Source: Micromonospora marina | Lineage (GTDB): Bacteria; Actinomycetota; Actinomycetes; Mycobacteriales; Micromonosporaceae | Direction of reading: 5' to 3' | DNA length: 64,000 nucleotides | Assembly: GCF_900091565.1 (NCBI RefSeq) | Contig: NZ_FMCV01000013.1 | Location: forward strand, 92,605 to 156,604 | Shown here: one piece after another, positions 16,282 through 26,634 of the stretch | How the letters are laid out: each line of letters begins with the position of its first letter | Position numbering within the stretch: position 1 is the stretch's first letter | Position numbers and translations under genes: made by a program | The notes under the pieces: model-generated | The model's database searches: none | Told to the model about the DNA's origin: nothing | Seen by the model: the letters and a program-made list of their open reading frames with translations, nothing else

Positions 16282-18681
16282 TCAGGAGACGTTGACAGCG
16301 GTGTCGTCGAGCACGAACGAGGTCTGCAGCGAGCTGTCCTCGGTGCCGGTGAACTTCAGCGTGACGGTCTGCCCGGCGTACGCCGCCAGGGAGAACGACT
16401 TCTGGCTGTAGCCGCTGGCCTTGTTCAGGTTCGAGTAGGTCGCCAGCGTGGCGAGCACTGAGCCGGACGCGTTGAGCACCTGCACGTTCAGCTTGTCGTA
16501 CTGGATGCTGCTGGTGGTCTCGGCCGAGTCGATGTGCAGCCAGAACGAGAAGGTGTACGCGGAGCAGCCGCTCGGCAGGCTCACCGACTGCGACAGCGTG
16601 TCGGTGCGGGTGGTGCCGTAGCCGTTGAGCCACGCGTTCCACGTGCCGGTGCGGGTCGGCTGGCCCTGCGAGCCGTACTGGCCGATCACGCCGGAGGTGG
16701 AGGCCCAGACGGTGTTGCCGGACTCGAAGCCGGGGTTGCCCAGCTTCTGGCCCGCGCCGGTGCAGCCGCCGCCGGTGCCGGTCACCGTCAGCGAGTACGT
16801 GGCGGTCTTCGTACCCGACGCCGCGCTGCCGGTGACGGTCACCGAGTAGGTGCCGGCCGGCGTGCCGGAGCTGGTGGAGATGGTGAGCGTGGACGAGCCG
16901 CCCGAGGTCACCGAGGCGGGGCTGAACGACGCGGTGGCGCCGGTCGGCAGGCCGGACGCGGAGAACGTCACGGTCTGCGCGGTGCCGCTGGTGGTGGCCG
17001 CGGCGACGGTGGTGGTGACCGAACCGCCGGCGGTCACCGACCCGGCGGTCGGGGAGAGCGAGACGGAGAAGTTGTTGCCGGTCGAGCTGCACGGCGCGTC
17101 GTTGCCGGCGACGTTCACCGCGGTCCACGCGGCCTGCACGTTCTTGTACTCGGTGGAGCAGTTCCCGTACAGGTCGGTCGCGGCCCGCAGGGTGTACGCG
17201 CGGGCGGTGTTGGCCGGGTTGCTGGTGCTGACGTACTGGGTGTTCGAGGTGAAGTACACGTCGAGCGCCCGGTACCAGATCTTCTCCGCCTTGACGCGGC
17301 CGATGCCGGTCACCGCCGGGGCCGAGCCGCAGACCGGCGAGGTGCCGTACGCGGTGGCGCCGGTGCCCTCGGCGAGGTTGAAGAAGAAGTGGTTGCCGAC
17401 GCCGGAGGAGTAGTGCACGTCCTTGTTCTTCGTGCTGGTGGACCAGCAGGAGTCGGACGAGCCGTCCAGCGACGGGTTGTACATGTAGCGCAGCGGCGTA
17501 CCGTTGCCGTTGATGTTGATCTTCTCGCCGACCTGGTAGTCGCCTGGGTCGCTCGGCGCGGCGGCGTAGAACTCCACCATGTTGCCGAAGATGTCGCTGG
17601 TGGCCTCGTTGAGGCCGCCGGACTCACCGGAGTAGACCAGCCCGGCCAGCGCCTCGGTGACGCCGTGGCTCATCTCGTGTCCGGCGACGTCCAGCGAGAC
17701 CAGCGGGCGGGAGTTGCCCGAGCCGTCGCCGTAGGTCATCTGGGAACCGTCCCAGAAGGCGTTGACGTAGTTGTTGCCGTAGTGCACCCGGCTCGGCACG
17801 CCCTGGCCGTCGCCGAAGATGCCGTTGCGGCCGTGCACGTTCTTGAAGTAGTCGAACGTCTTGGCGGCGCCGAAGTGGGCGTCCACGGCGGCCGACTGCC
17901 GGTTCGAGGTCGCGCCGTTGCCCCAGGTGTTGTCCGCGTCGGTGAACGTGGTGCAGGTGGAGGTCCCGTTGTTCATGTCGCAGGTACGGCCGTTGCCGCG
18001 CACCGGGTCGATCATCTGGTACAAGCTGCCGGACTGCGTCGTGTCGATGGTGACCGAGCCGGTGTAGACGCCCTGGCCGGTGCCGGCCACCGTCTCGATC
18101 TCGTCGTACGAGCCGATCACCTTGCCGGTGGTGGCGTCGGTGAGGACGTGCAGCTTGGACGGCGTCTGCTTGTCCGCCTTCCAGCCCGTCGCGACGGTCT
18201 CCCAGGCGAGCCGGCCCTTGCCGCTGCTGGCGTCGACGAACAGCTCCGGCGCGCCGACCGAGGTGAGGGAGCCGGAGAACGTCTTGCGGGCGCTGGCCTT
18301 GGCCGCGTCCGCGCCGACCTTGGCGGTGGTGCTCAGGGTCAGCGGGGCGTGGAGGCTGACCGACGCGGCGGTCATGGTGCCGTTCGGGGCGGTGTGGATG
18401 ACGAAGTCACCGCCGTACACCCGGAGGCCCTGGTAGGTCCGGCTGTACCGGGTGTGCGCCGCCCCGGAGGGGTCGACCTTGGTGCGGACGGCCTGGTAGG
18501 CCTCGCCGTTGGCGCCCTGGACGGCGCCGGGGTTGGCCCGCAGCAGGCTCGCGGCTCGGGCTGCGGCCGAGGCCTCGGGGCTGGGGGCGCTTGGTGCTGC
18601 CGCTTGCGCCGAGGTGGTGACGCAGGCCAGCACGCCGCTGGTGAGCAGCGCTGCGCTGACGGCGGCGACGGATCTTTTCAC
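16282..18681 (-). CDS. Secreted M4-family (thermolysin-like) metalloprotease with C-terminal adhesion modules
   Basis: 799 aa from GTG 18681, preceded by a GGAGGAGGG ribosome site; upstream codons are not protein-like. Order: signal peptide (VKRSVAAVSAALLTSG, cleavage near AQA-AA), FTP/PepSY-type propeptide to about residue 220, then the M4 domain with HEMSH at 335-339 (zinc ligands His335 and His339, catalytic Glu336) and the third-ligand block GGLNEATSDIFG. After about residue 560 come an immunoglobulin-like Ser/Thr/Gly-rich domain and a jelly-roll-like domain starting KLGNPGFESGN, which probably binds carbohydrate or protein. It acts outside the cell as a general protease. A divergent lipoprotein gene resembling the M4 inhibitor emfourin lies next to it. 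Confidence 0.92.
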   Translation of the reverse strand: MKRSVAAVSAALLTSGVLACVTTSAQAAAPSAPSPEASAAARAASLLRANPGAVQGANGEAYQAVRTKVDPSGAAHTRYSRTYQGLRVYGGDFVIHTAPNGTMTAASVSLHAPLTLSTTAKVGADAAKASARKTFSGSLTSVGAPELFVDASSGKGRLAWETVATGWKADKQTPSKLHVLTDATTGKVIGSYDEIETVAGTGQGVYTGSVTIDTTQSGSLYQMIDPVRGNGRTCDMNNGTSTCTTFTDADNTWGNGATSNRQSAAVDAHFGAAKTFDYFKNVHGRNGIFGDGQGVPSRVHYGNNYVNAFWDGSQMTYGDGSGNSRPLVSLDVAGHEMSHGVTEALAGLVYSGESGGLNEATSDIFGNMVEFYAAAPSDPGDYQVGEKININGNGTPLRYMYNPSLDGSSDSCWSTSTKNKDVHYSSGVGNHFFFNLAEGTGATAYGTSPVCGSAPAVTGIGRVKAEKIWYRALDVYFTSNTQYVSTSNPANTARAYTLRAATDLYGNCSTEYKNVQAAWTAVNVAGNDAPCSSTGNNFSVSLSPTAGSVTAGGSVTTTVAAATTSGTAQTVTFSASGLPTGATASFSPASVTSGGSSTLTISTSSGTPAGTYSVTVTGSAASGTKTATYSLTVTGTGGGCTGAGQKLGNPGFESGNTVWASTSGVIGQYGSQGQPTRTGTWNAWLNGYGTTRTDTLSQSVSLPSGCSAYTFSFWLHIDSAETTSSIQYDKLNVQVLNASGSVLATLATYSNLNKASGYSQKSFSLAAYAGQTVTLKFTGTEDSSLQTSFVLDDTAVNVS

Positions 18682-18810
18682 GGGCCCTCCTCCGAAGGCG
18701 AAGTTGTGACGGGGGTAGTCACTGGTGTAGATATAGCGATACATCGAAGAACGTAAAAGAGGCTGGCTGGATCCCGCCGAAGACACTGACCGAACGGCTG
18801 AGGAGAAGCG

Positions 18811-19302
18811 GTGACCCGGAACCGGGTGGTCTCGTCGCGCGTCCGAACCGGCATGAGAGCTGCCCCCGCCGTGGCGGCCGTCGCCGCCCTACTCGCCCCG
18901 CTCGCCGGCTGCGCCCGCACCGAAGCGCCACCCGTCATCACGGACGGGCCCTCGCCGCTGGCCGCCGAGGTCGTGCTCGTGAAGTCGGGCGGCATCGCCG
19001 GGGTGAGGGACACCGTCACCGTGCGGTCGGACGGCCACTGGACGAAGACCGACCGGACCGGCGCCTCGCAGGAGGGCCGGCTCGCCGTGGCCGACTTCGC
19101 CCGGCTGCAACGACTCGCCACCGACCCCCGGCTGGCCGCCGAGGCCACTGCGACCGAGAACCCGGACAACTGCGCCGACGGGTTCACCTACCGGCTCACC
19201 GTCGGCCCGGCCGAGAGCGGGTACGTGGACTGCGGGCCCGCCGCCCGGCAGCCGGCCGTCACCGCCGAGGTGGTCGAACTGCTCACCCGCGCCACCGGCT
19301 GA
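18811..19302 (+). CDS. Lipoprotein with an emfourin-like (M4 protease inhibitor) domain
   Basis: 163 aa from GTG 18811 with GAGGAG about 5 nt upstream. A lipobox LAPLAGC places the modified Cys at residue 34, so the mature protein is anchored to the outer face of the membrane. The remaining ~125 residues open with VVLVKSGGIAGVRDTVTV and later show FTYRLTVG, a pattern I recognise from emfourin-type inhibitors (xSGGxAGxR... F-x-Y-x-L-T-V). Emfourins inhibit M4 peptidases and are usually encoded beside them; here an M4 protease gene is the divergent neighbour, 129 bp away. The inhibitor function is inference from motif plus position. Two Cys (NCADG, VDCGP) may form a disulfide. Confidence 0.7.
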   Translation: MTRNRVVSSRVRTGMRAAPAVAAVAALLAPLAGCARTEAPPVITDGPSPLAAEVVLVKSGGIAGVRDTVTVRSDGHWTKTDRTGASQEGRLAVADFARLQRLATDPRLAAEATATENPDNCADGFTYRLTVGPAESGYVDCGPAARQPAVTAEVVELLTRATG

Positions 19303-19377
19303 TCCGGCTCTCAAACCCCCTGCCGCTGTGACATCGGCCTATGGCCGGCGGACGGCGGCCACGCCAGCATGGACGGC

Positions 19378-20034
19378 ATGACTCGCGCACTCATCGCCCT
19401 GACCAGTCACTCCGAGCTGGGCCGCACCGGCCGCTCGACCGGCTACTACGTCGGCGAGGCCGCCGAGCCGTGGGAGGTGTTCCGGGCCGCCGGGTACGAC
19501 GTCGACCTGGCGTCGGTGGCCGGCGGGGAACCGCCAGTCGACGGGCGGGACGAGAACGACAGCACCCAGAACGACTTCCTCGCCACCGCCGGCGTCACCG
19601 ACACCCCGAAGGCCGCCGACGTCGACCCGGAGCGGTACGACGTGATCCTCTTCGCCGGTGGCCACGGCACCATGTGGGACTTCCCCGACGACCCCGACCT
19701 GGCCCGGATCGCCCGCTCGGTCTACGAGCGCGGCGGCGTGGTGGCCGCCGTCTGCCACGGCCCGGCGGCGCTGGTGAACCTCACCCTCTCCGACGGCTCC
19801 CGGCTCGTCGCCGGCAAGCGGGTGACTGGGTTCACGAACAGCGAGGAGGCGGCCGTCGGCCTCACCGACGAGGTGCCGTTCCTGCTCGCCGACAAGCTCG
19901 GCGAAGCGGGCGCGCAGCACGTACCGGCACCGGACTTCACCGAACACGTGGTGGTCGACGGGCGCCTGGTGACCGGCCAGAACCCGCAGTCCGCCCGCGC
20001 CGTGGCCGACGCCGTGGTGAAGCTGCGCGCCTGA
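19378..20034 (+). CDS. DJ-1/PfpI superfamily (Hsp31-like) protein
   Basis: 218 aa from ATG 19378, preferred over ATG 19369 because CAGCAT (19365-19370) lies 7 nt before it. The nucleophile elbow is AAVCHGPAALVN, with a Cys-His pair as in the Hsp31/class I amidotransferase-like group, and an upstream acid in FAGGHGTMWDF. Family members act as glyoxalase III/deglycase, chaperone or peptidase; the exact activity is unsettled. It is convergent with the phosphatase gene, which ends 1 bp away. Confidence 0.85.
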   Translation: MTRALIALTSHSELGRTGRSTGYYVGEAAEPWEVFRAAGYDVDLASVAGGEPPVDGRDENDSTQNDFLATAGVTDTPKAADVDPERYDVILFAGGHGTMWDFPDDPDLARIARSVYERGGVVAAVCHGPAALVNLTLSDGSRLVAGKRVTGFTNSEEAAVGLTDEVPFLLADKLGEAGAQHVPAPDFTEHVVVDGRLVTGQNPQSARAVADAVVKLRA

Positions 20035-20035
20035 T

Positions 20036-20647
20036 TCAGATCCGGTGGTCGTCGGGCAGGCCGGTGGCGCGCAGCTCGGGCGGCAGGTGGGCGACGTCGT
20101 TGAACGCGATGAGCGCCGGCGGTCCGCCCGAGCCGTAGCGGATCACGGTGAGCCCGCAGTTCTGCTGGTTGAGCCCGATCCATCGGCGCTCCGGCGCGTC
20201 CAACGCGTTCAGCACCAGCCAGGCGACCAGGAAGTTGTGGGTGACGACCAGTTCGCGTACGTCACCCTCGGTGGGGGCGGTGGCGAACCGGGCCACCGCC
20301 TCCGCGGTGACGCGCGGCCCGTCGCGCCGCTCCCGCTCGGTGAAGCCGGCCAGGAACTCCGCGTACGACTCCGGCAGACCGGCCGGGTCGGTGTCGTGCG
20401 GCATGTGGTCGCCGGCGCGCTCGTCCGCGCGTACCGGGACACCTGGTAGCGACGCCGCGACCAGCGCGGCGGTCTCCGCGGCCCGGCGGGCCGGCCCATG
20501 GTGTACGGCGGTGAGCCCGGCCCCGAGCAGCCGCTCGCCCAGCAGCGTCGCCTGCCGCCGGCCCCGCTCGGACAGTCCGGTGTCCGCCTCCTCCTCCGGC
20601 CGGTCCTGCTCGCCGTGACGGACCAGGTAGAGCAGGCGGCTGGGCAT
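20036..20647 (-). CDS. Histidine phosphatase (phosphoglycerate-mutase-like) family protein
   Basis: 203 aa from ATG 20647 (MPSRLL), chosen for the GGAGG 5 nt upstream; an in-frame ATG at 20659 is possible. The phosphohistidine motif LVRHGEQ is at residue 8, with partner residues in the first helix (LSERGRRQATLLGERL) and a late VTHNFLVAW that supplies the second catalytic His. Such cytosolic enzymes remove phosphate from sugars, nucleotides or proteins; no substrate can be named. The gene is alone. Confidence 0.85.
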   Translation of the reverse strand: MPSRLLYLVRHGEQDRPEEEADTGLSERGRRQATLLGERLLGAGLTAVHHGPARRAAETAALVAASLPGVPVRADERAGDHMPHDTDPAGLPESYAEFLAGFTERERRDGPRVTAEAVARFATAPTEGDVRELVVTHNFLVAWLVLNALDAPERRWIGLNQQNCGLTVIRYGSGGPPALIAFNDVAHLPPELRATGLPDDHRI

Positions 20648-20696
20648 CGGCACCTCCACGGTCGGGGACCGCGAGACTAGCCCGCCGCCGCGCCGT

Positions 20697-20999
20697 TCAC
20701 CGGCCCTGATGCATCTCGCCGATCCGGATCCGGTTGCCGAACGGGTCGCGGATGCCGAAGTCGATGCCGTACGGCCGGTCGGTCGGCTCGTCGGTCACCT
20801 CGACGCCCTTCGCGACCAGGTCCGCGTACGTCTCGTGCGCGTCGTCGGTGGTGAAGAACAGCAACCCGCCCGCGGCGTCCTTGGCCAGCAGCTCCCGGAC
20901 CTGCTCGGCGGTCTTCGGGTCCAGGGCCGGCGGGCCCGGCTTCTCCAGCAGGATCTCCCGGCCCGGGTCGCCCGGCACGTCGACGGTGAGCCAGCGCAT
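20697..20999 (-). pseudogene. VOC (glyoxalase/bleomycin-resistance) family protein, apparently missing its N-terminus
   Basis: 100 aa starting MRWLTVDVPG and ending FGIRDPFGNRIRIGEMHQGR, which matches the middle and end of VOC-fold proteins. The first beta-alpha-beta unit expected before RWLTV is absent. The frame stays open upstream past 21100, but it codes for sequence with no VOC character (GREDHAGF-like only for the last few residues). Either the gene has lost its 5' end or it was cut by insertion or rearrangement. Read as a fragment, it would not form a whole VOC domain. Confidence 0.5.
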
Positions 21000-21179
21000 G
21001 AAGCCGGCATGGTCACCCCGTTCCTGGCACCCGGGTTCCTCGCCGCCAGCTTCGCGGTATCCGGCGACCGTTACGACCCAGCGCAGTCGAATCCCGCCCG
21101 CATCGGGTCTAGCCTGAAGCCGGCAGGCTCAGCCAGGTCCGAGAGGGCACGGAAAATCGCCCGGCGGGGAGAAGACATC

Positions 21180-21566
21180 GTGGAACGCGTGACAGGCATC
21201 GGCGGCGTCTTCTTCCGCGCCCACGACCCGGACCGGATCAACCACTGGTACGCCACCCATCTCGGCGTCGAACTGGCACCGGAGTCCTACGACGTGTCCT
21301 CCTGGTGGCAGAAGCCCGGTCCTACCGTCCTGGCAGCCATGCCGGCGAACTCCGAGCACTTCGGCGGCCCCGAGTATTCCTGGTCGCTCAACTTCCGCGT
21401 CGACGACCTGGACGCGATGGTCGGCCAGCTGCGCGACGCGGGTATCGACGTCGAGGTGGACCCCGAGGAGTACCCGAACGGCAGGTTCGCGAGCCTCAGA
21501 GATCCGGAGGGCAACATGGTCCAGCTCTGGGAGCCGGCCGGGGCCGACGCCCGTGGGCCCGCCTGA
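21180..21566 (+). CDS. VOC family protein (glyoxalase-like)
   Basis: 128 aa from GTG 21180 with GGGGAGAAG at 21166-21174; GTG 21189 is the alternative. A complete small VOC fold: GIGGVFFRAHDPDRINHWYA at the start, NFRVDDLDAMVGQLRDAGI in the middle, and the metal-ligand end LRDPEGNMVQLWEP. VOC proteins catalyse metal-dependent isomerisations, ring cleavage or antibiotic sequestration; this one is too generic to assign. It is divergent from the truncated VOC fragment. Confidence 0.82.
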   Translation: MERVTGIGGVFFRAHDPDRINHWYATHLGVELAPESYDVSSWWQKPGPTVLAAMPANSEHFGGPEYSWSLNFRVDDLDAMVGQLRDAGIDVEVDPEEYPNGRFASLRDPEGNMVQLWEPAGADARGPA

Positions 21567-21650
21567 CCCTCGCGCGGGGTGCCGTCGTGGCGCTGCTGAC
21601 GGAGCCGGGCGTCCCGCGGCGGCATCGGCCCCGGAACGCCTTTGTGGAAC

Positions 21651-21727
21651 TGGAGCCCCCGGCCGGGATCGAACCGGCGACATCTCGCTTACAAGGCGAG
21701 TGCTCTGGCCAGCTGAGCTACAGGGGC
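21651..21727 (-). tRNA. tRNA-Thr(TGT)
   Basis: Full cloverleaf on the minus strand, 77 nt including encoded CCA. Acceptor GCCCCTG pairs with CGGGGGC (one G-U). The anticodon stem CTCGC/GCGAG holds loop CTTGTAA, giving anticodon TGT. The T arm is GCCGG-TTCGATC-CCGGC, and the discriminator base is T. Confidence 0.97.
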
Positions 21728-21917
21728 GCGTGCGTCGCGCTCAGCATAGCGACTGAGCCCCGGAAATCCCGCCTCGCAGGGCTCCCGAGCACGGAAAACG
21801 TCGGCATCCCGACCGGCACGACCGATGGAACATCGCCCCGCCGCGCTCACGGGTGGGGAGATTGATGCCTCGCAGTGCCTTCCTGACCGTTATGCGTATG
21901 CGATCCGTCCCATCCCA

Positions 21918-21936
21918 CGTGCCACGCCTTGGCACG
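21918..21936 (+). promoter_or_regulatory. Inverted repeat CGTGCCA-N5-TGGCACG upstream of msiK
   Basis: Perfect 7-bp arms (21918-21924 and 21930-21936), about 155 bp before msiK. It may be an operator for a sugar-responsive regulator, or part of the promoter region; the regulator is unknown. Confidence 0.4.
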
Positions 21937-22092
21937 ATCGCGAAAGCCGTTTATCGTGCAGTGACACGGACGACACTCCGGCCGGCCTCGGCTGCCTGAG
22001 CGGCGACCCCGTTGGCCGGTGCCTTGGGCGCCGGTCGCTCCTTCACTCGGATCGTCCGGCACGTTCCTGCCGGTGAAAGGAAGCGCTCCATC
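21937..22092 (+). ncRNA. Structured 5' leader of msiK (candidate msiK RNA motif)
   Basis: About 155 bases with nested pairing: CCGGTGCC/GGCGCCGG with a TTG loop near 22017-22035, an alternative GCGACC/GGTCGC pairing that shares two bases with it, and a perfect CCGGCA/TGCCGG hairpin at 22056-22073 just before the GAAAGGAAG ribosome site. Rfam holds an msiK RNA motif found before this gene in actinobacteria. That this leader is a member is inference from position; I could not match a covariance model. Confidence 0.4.
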
Positions 22093-23184
<1,092 letters not shown>

Positions 23185-23192
23185 CGTACGCG

Positions 23193-23230
23193 AGAAAGGG
23201 GCGGCCCGCCACGGCGGACCGCCCCTTTCT
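23193..23230 (+). terminator. Bidirectional terminator between msiK and rlmB
   Basis: AGAAAGGGGCGG (23193-23204) pairs with CCGCCCCTTTCT (23219-23230); inside, after a C-A mismatch, CCGC pairs with GCGG. GTTGTT follows on the plus side and the minus side is also T-rich, so it can serve both converging genes. Confidence 0.8.
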
Positions 23231-23242
23231 GTTGTTCCCGGG

Positions 23243-24357
23243 TCAGACCTCGACGGACCGGCGACGGGCGACCTCGGCGAGCGTGACCGCGGCGGCGACG
23301 CTGGCGTTGAGCGACTCCACGTCGGAGACCATCGGGATGCTGACGGTGAGGTCGCAGGTCTCCCCGACCAGGCGGGACAGCCCGCGCCCCTCCGAGCCGA
23401 CCACCACGACGAGCGGGCCGACGGCGGCCTCCAGGTCGTACAGGTCGGTCTGTCCGTCGGCGTCCAGGCCGACCACGACGAAGCCGGCCTCCTTGCACGC
23501 CTTGAGCGACCGGGTCAGGTTGGTCACCTGCGCGACCGGCACGCGCGCGGCCGCGCCCGCGCTGGTCCGCCAGGCGGTCGCGGTGATCCCGGCGGCACGC
23601 CGTTCGGGTACGAACACACCCTGCGCGCCGAACGCGGCGGCGGAGCGGATGACCGCGCCGAGGTTGCGCGGGTCGGTGACGCCGTCCAGCGCGACCAGCA
23701 GCGGGGCGGCCTGCTCCAGCGCGGTGGCGACCAGATCGTCGAACGGCTCGTAGGCGAACGGCGGCACCTGGAGGCCGACGCCCTGGTGCAGCACGCCGCC
23801 GGTCATCCGGTCCAGCTCGGCGCGGCTGACCTCGAGGATCGCGATGCCGCGGTCCGCGGCGGTGCGGACGATCTCCTTGACCCGGTCGTCGATGTCGATG
23901 CCCTGCGCGGTGTAGAGCGCGGTCGCGGGCACCTGGGTGCGCAGCGACTCCAGCACCGGGTTGCGCCCGACCAGCAGTTCGGGGCTGTCCTTCGCCGGGT
24001 TGGCCTTGCGGCCCGGCGCGACCCGGGGACCGCCCCGGCCGGCGGGCTTGCCCTTGCCGCCCTTGAGTGGCACACCGGCCCGGCTGCCCTTGCCCCAGGT
24101 GGTGTCCTTGGTGCCGGGCTGACCGATCTTCGGCGCGCGGCCCTCCTCGGCGGCCGCGCGGCGTTCCTTGTCCTGCTTCCAGGCGGTGCGCTGGGGCAGC
24201 TTCTCGGTGCCCGAGTACGCCTTGTGCCAGGGCCGCTCGTCGGCGGGCAGCGTGCGGCCCCGCCCGGCCAAGGAGTCCTTGTTCTTGCCACCGGTGCCCT
24301 TGGGGGCGCCCGCCTTCGGCGTCAGTCGCCGGCCACGGCGCTGCGAGTTGCCGGCCA

Positions 24358-24358
<1 letters not shown>
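23243..24358 (-). CDS. rlmB: 23S rRNA 2'-O-ribose methyltransferase, RlmB/TrmH (SpoU) family
   Basis: 371 aa. The first ~110 residues are a basic, disordered Gly/Lys/Arg tail ([12 protein letters not shown]...) common in actinobacterial members. Then come an RNA-binding L30-like substrate domain ([13 protein letters not shown]) and the knotted SPOUT catalytic domain with [34 protein letters not shown] and the C-terminal [20 protein letters not shown]. It methylates a guanosine in 23S rRNA (G2251 in E. coli RlmB). The start ATG shares a base with the cysS stop (TGATG at 24356-24360), so the two are translationally coupled, as is usual in actinobacteria. Confidence 0.93.
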
Positions 24359-25773
<1,415 letters not shown>

Positions 25774-25836
25774 CTCACAAGGGTAGCCGTCCGCACATTT
25801 CCGGGTTGGCCGGAGCCGGGTCGTACGCTGCGTGCT

Positions 25837-26484
25837 GTGGACACGGCGGCGCGCACGGGAGAGACGGCACAGACCCTGGACCGGGGCCTGCGGCTGCTGC
25901 ACCTGGTCGCGGACGCGCCGGGCGGGCTCACCGTCACCGAGGCGGCGCACCGGCTGGGCATCGGCCGCGCGGCCGTCTACCGGCTGGTCGGCGCGTTGAC
26001 CGGCCACGGGATGCTCCGGCGCGACGGCGAGGGCCGCCTGCGCATCGGTGTGGGCGTGCTGCACCTGGCGCGCCGCGCCCAGCCGCTGCTGGCCGAGGGG
26101 GCGCTGCCGGCGCTGCGCCGGCTCGCCGAGGGGAGCGGGGCGACCGCCCACCTGACAGTGGTCGAGGGCGGCGAGGGGGTCGCGCTCGCGGTGGTCGAAC
26201 CGAGCTGGACGTCGTTCCACGTGGCGTACCGGACCGGCACCCGGCATCCGCTGGAGCGGGGCGCCGCCGGTCGGGCGGTACTGGCCGGGCGGGCCGGCGA
26301 TCCGGGGCCGGTGAGCACCAGCGGTGAGCTTCAGTCGGGCGCGTTCGGGGTGGCGGCGCCGGTGCTCGGCGTGCCCGGTCTGGAGGGCAGCGTCGGGGTG
26401 GTGTCGCTGACCCCGCTCGACGTGGCCGAGGTCGGCGCCCAGGTGACGGCAGCCGCCGGGGCGGTGGCCGCCGCTCTCTCCTGA
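25837..26484 (+). CDS. IclR-family transcriptional regulator
   Basis: 215 aa. The N-terminal winged HTH is TLDRGLRLLHLVADAPGGLT followed by VTEAAHRLGIGRAAVYRLVG; the C-terminal effector domain is shorter than usual (family norm ~250 aa) with LGVPGLEGSVGVV at the end. It is divergent from cysS with both -10 elements back to back: TACGCT (25824-25829) lies 7 nt before its GTG. The target is unknown; a gene of its own operon or a neighbour is possible, but no catabolic operon adjoins it. Confidence 0.85.
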   Translation: MDTAARTGETAQTLDRGLRLLHLVADAPGGLTVTEAAHRLGIGRAAVYRLVGALTGHGMLRRDGEGRLRIGVGVLHLARRAQPLLAEGALPALRRLAEGSGATAHLTVVEGGEGVALAVVEPSWTSFHVAYRTGTRHPLERGAAGRAVLAGRAGDPGPVSTSGELQSGAFGVAAPVLGVPGLEGSVGVVSLTPLDVAEVGAQVTAAAGAVAAALS

Positions 26485-26496
26485 CCTTCGTACGTC

Positions 26497-26594
26497 TGTG
26501 GATCATGTGCAGGTCGAGGGCCATAGCACACGGACAGAACCGGTCGGGGGTTGTCCACAGGGCGCGGCAGGCGGCACGGCCACGGCTGTCCACA
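26497..26594. promoter_or_regulatory. Three DnaA-box-like nonamers
   Basis: TTGTCCACA at 26551-26559 is the exact high-GC actinobacterial DnaA box; CTGTCCACA at 26586-26594 has one change; TGTGGATCA at 26497-26505 is the inverted TGATCCACA form. They fall in the 150-bp gap before the DUF559-like gene. They could be binding sites for DnaA (titration or regulation) or simply part of a repeat that often precedes such genes. Confidence 0.35.
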
Positions 26595-26634
26595 GGGGTA
26601 CCGATCTCGACCCGCGCGCCGCCACGCTCGTCAC

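Noticed and set aside
16534..18756. 740-codon plus-strand frame opposite the M4 protease
   Set aside because: Antisense shadow with Gly/Arg/Val low-complexity sequence; the minus strand has HEMSH and a signal peptide.
26497..26594. Chromosomal replication origin
   Set aside because: Only three DnaA-like sites, no AT-rich unwinding region, and no dnaA, dnaN or recF nearby.
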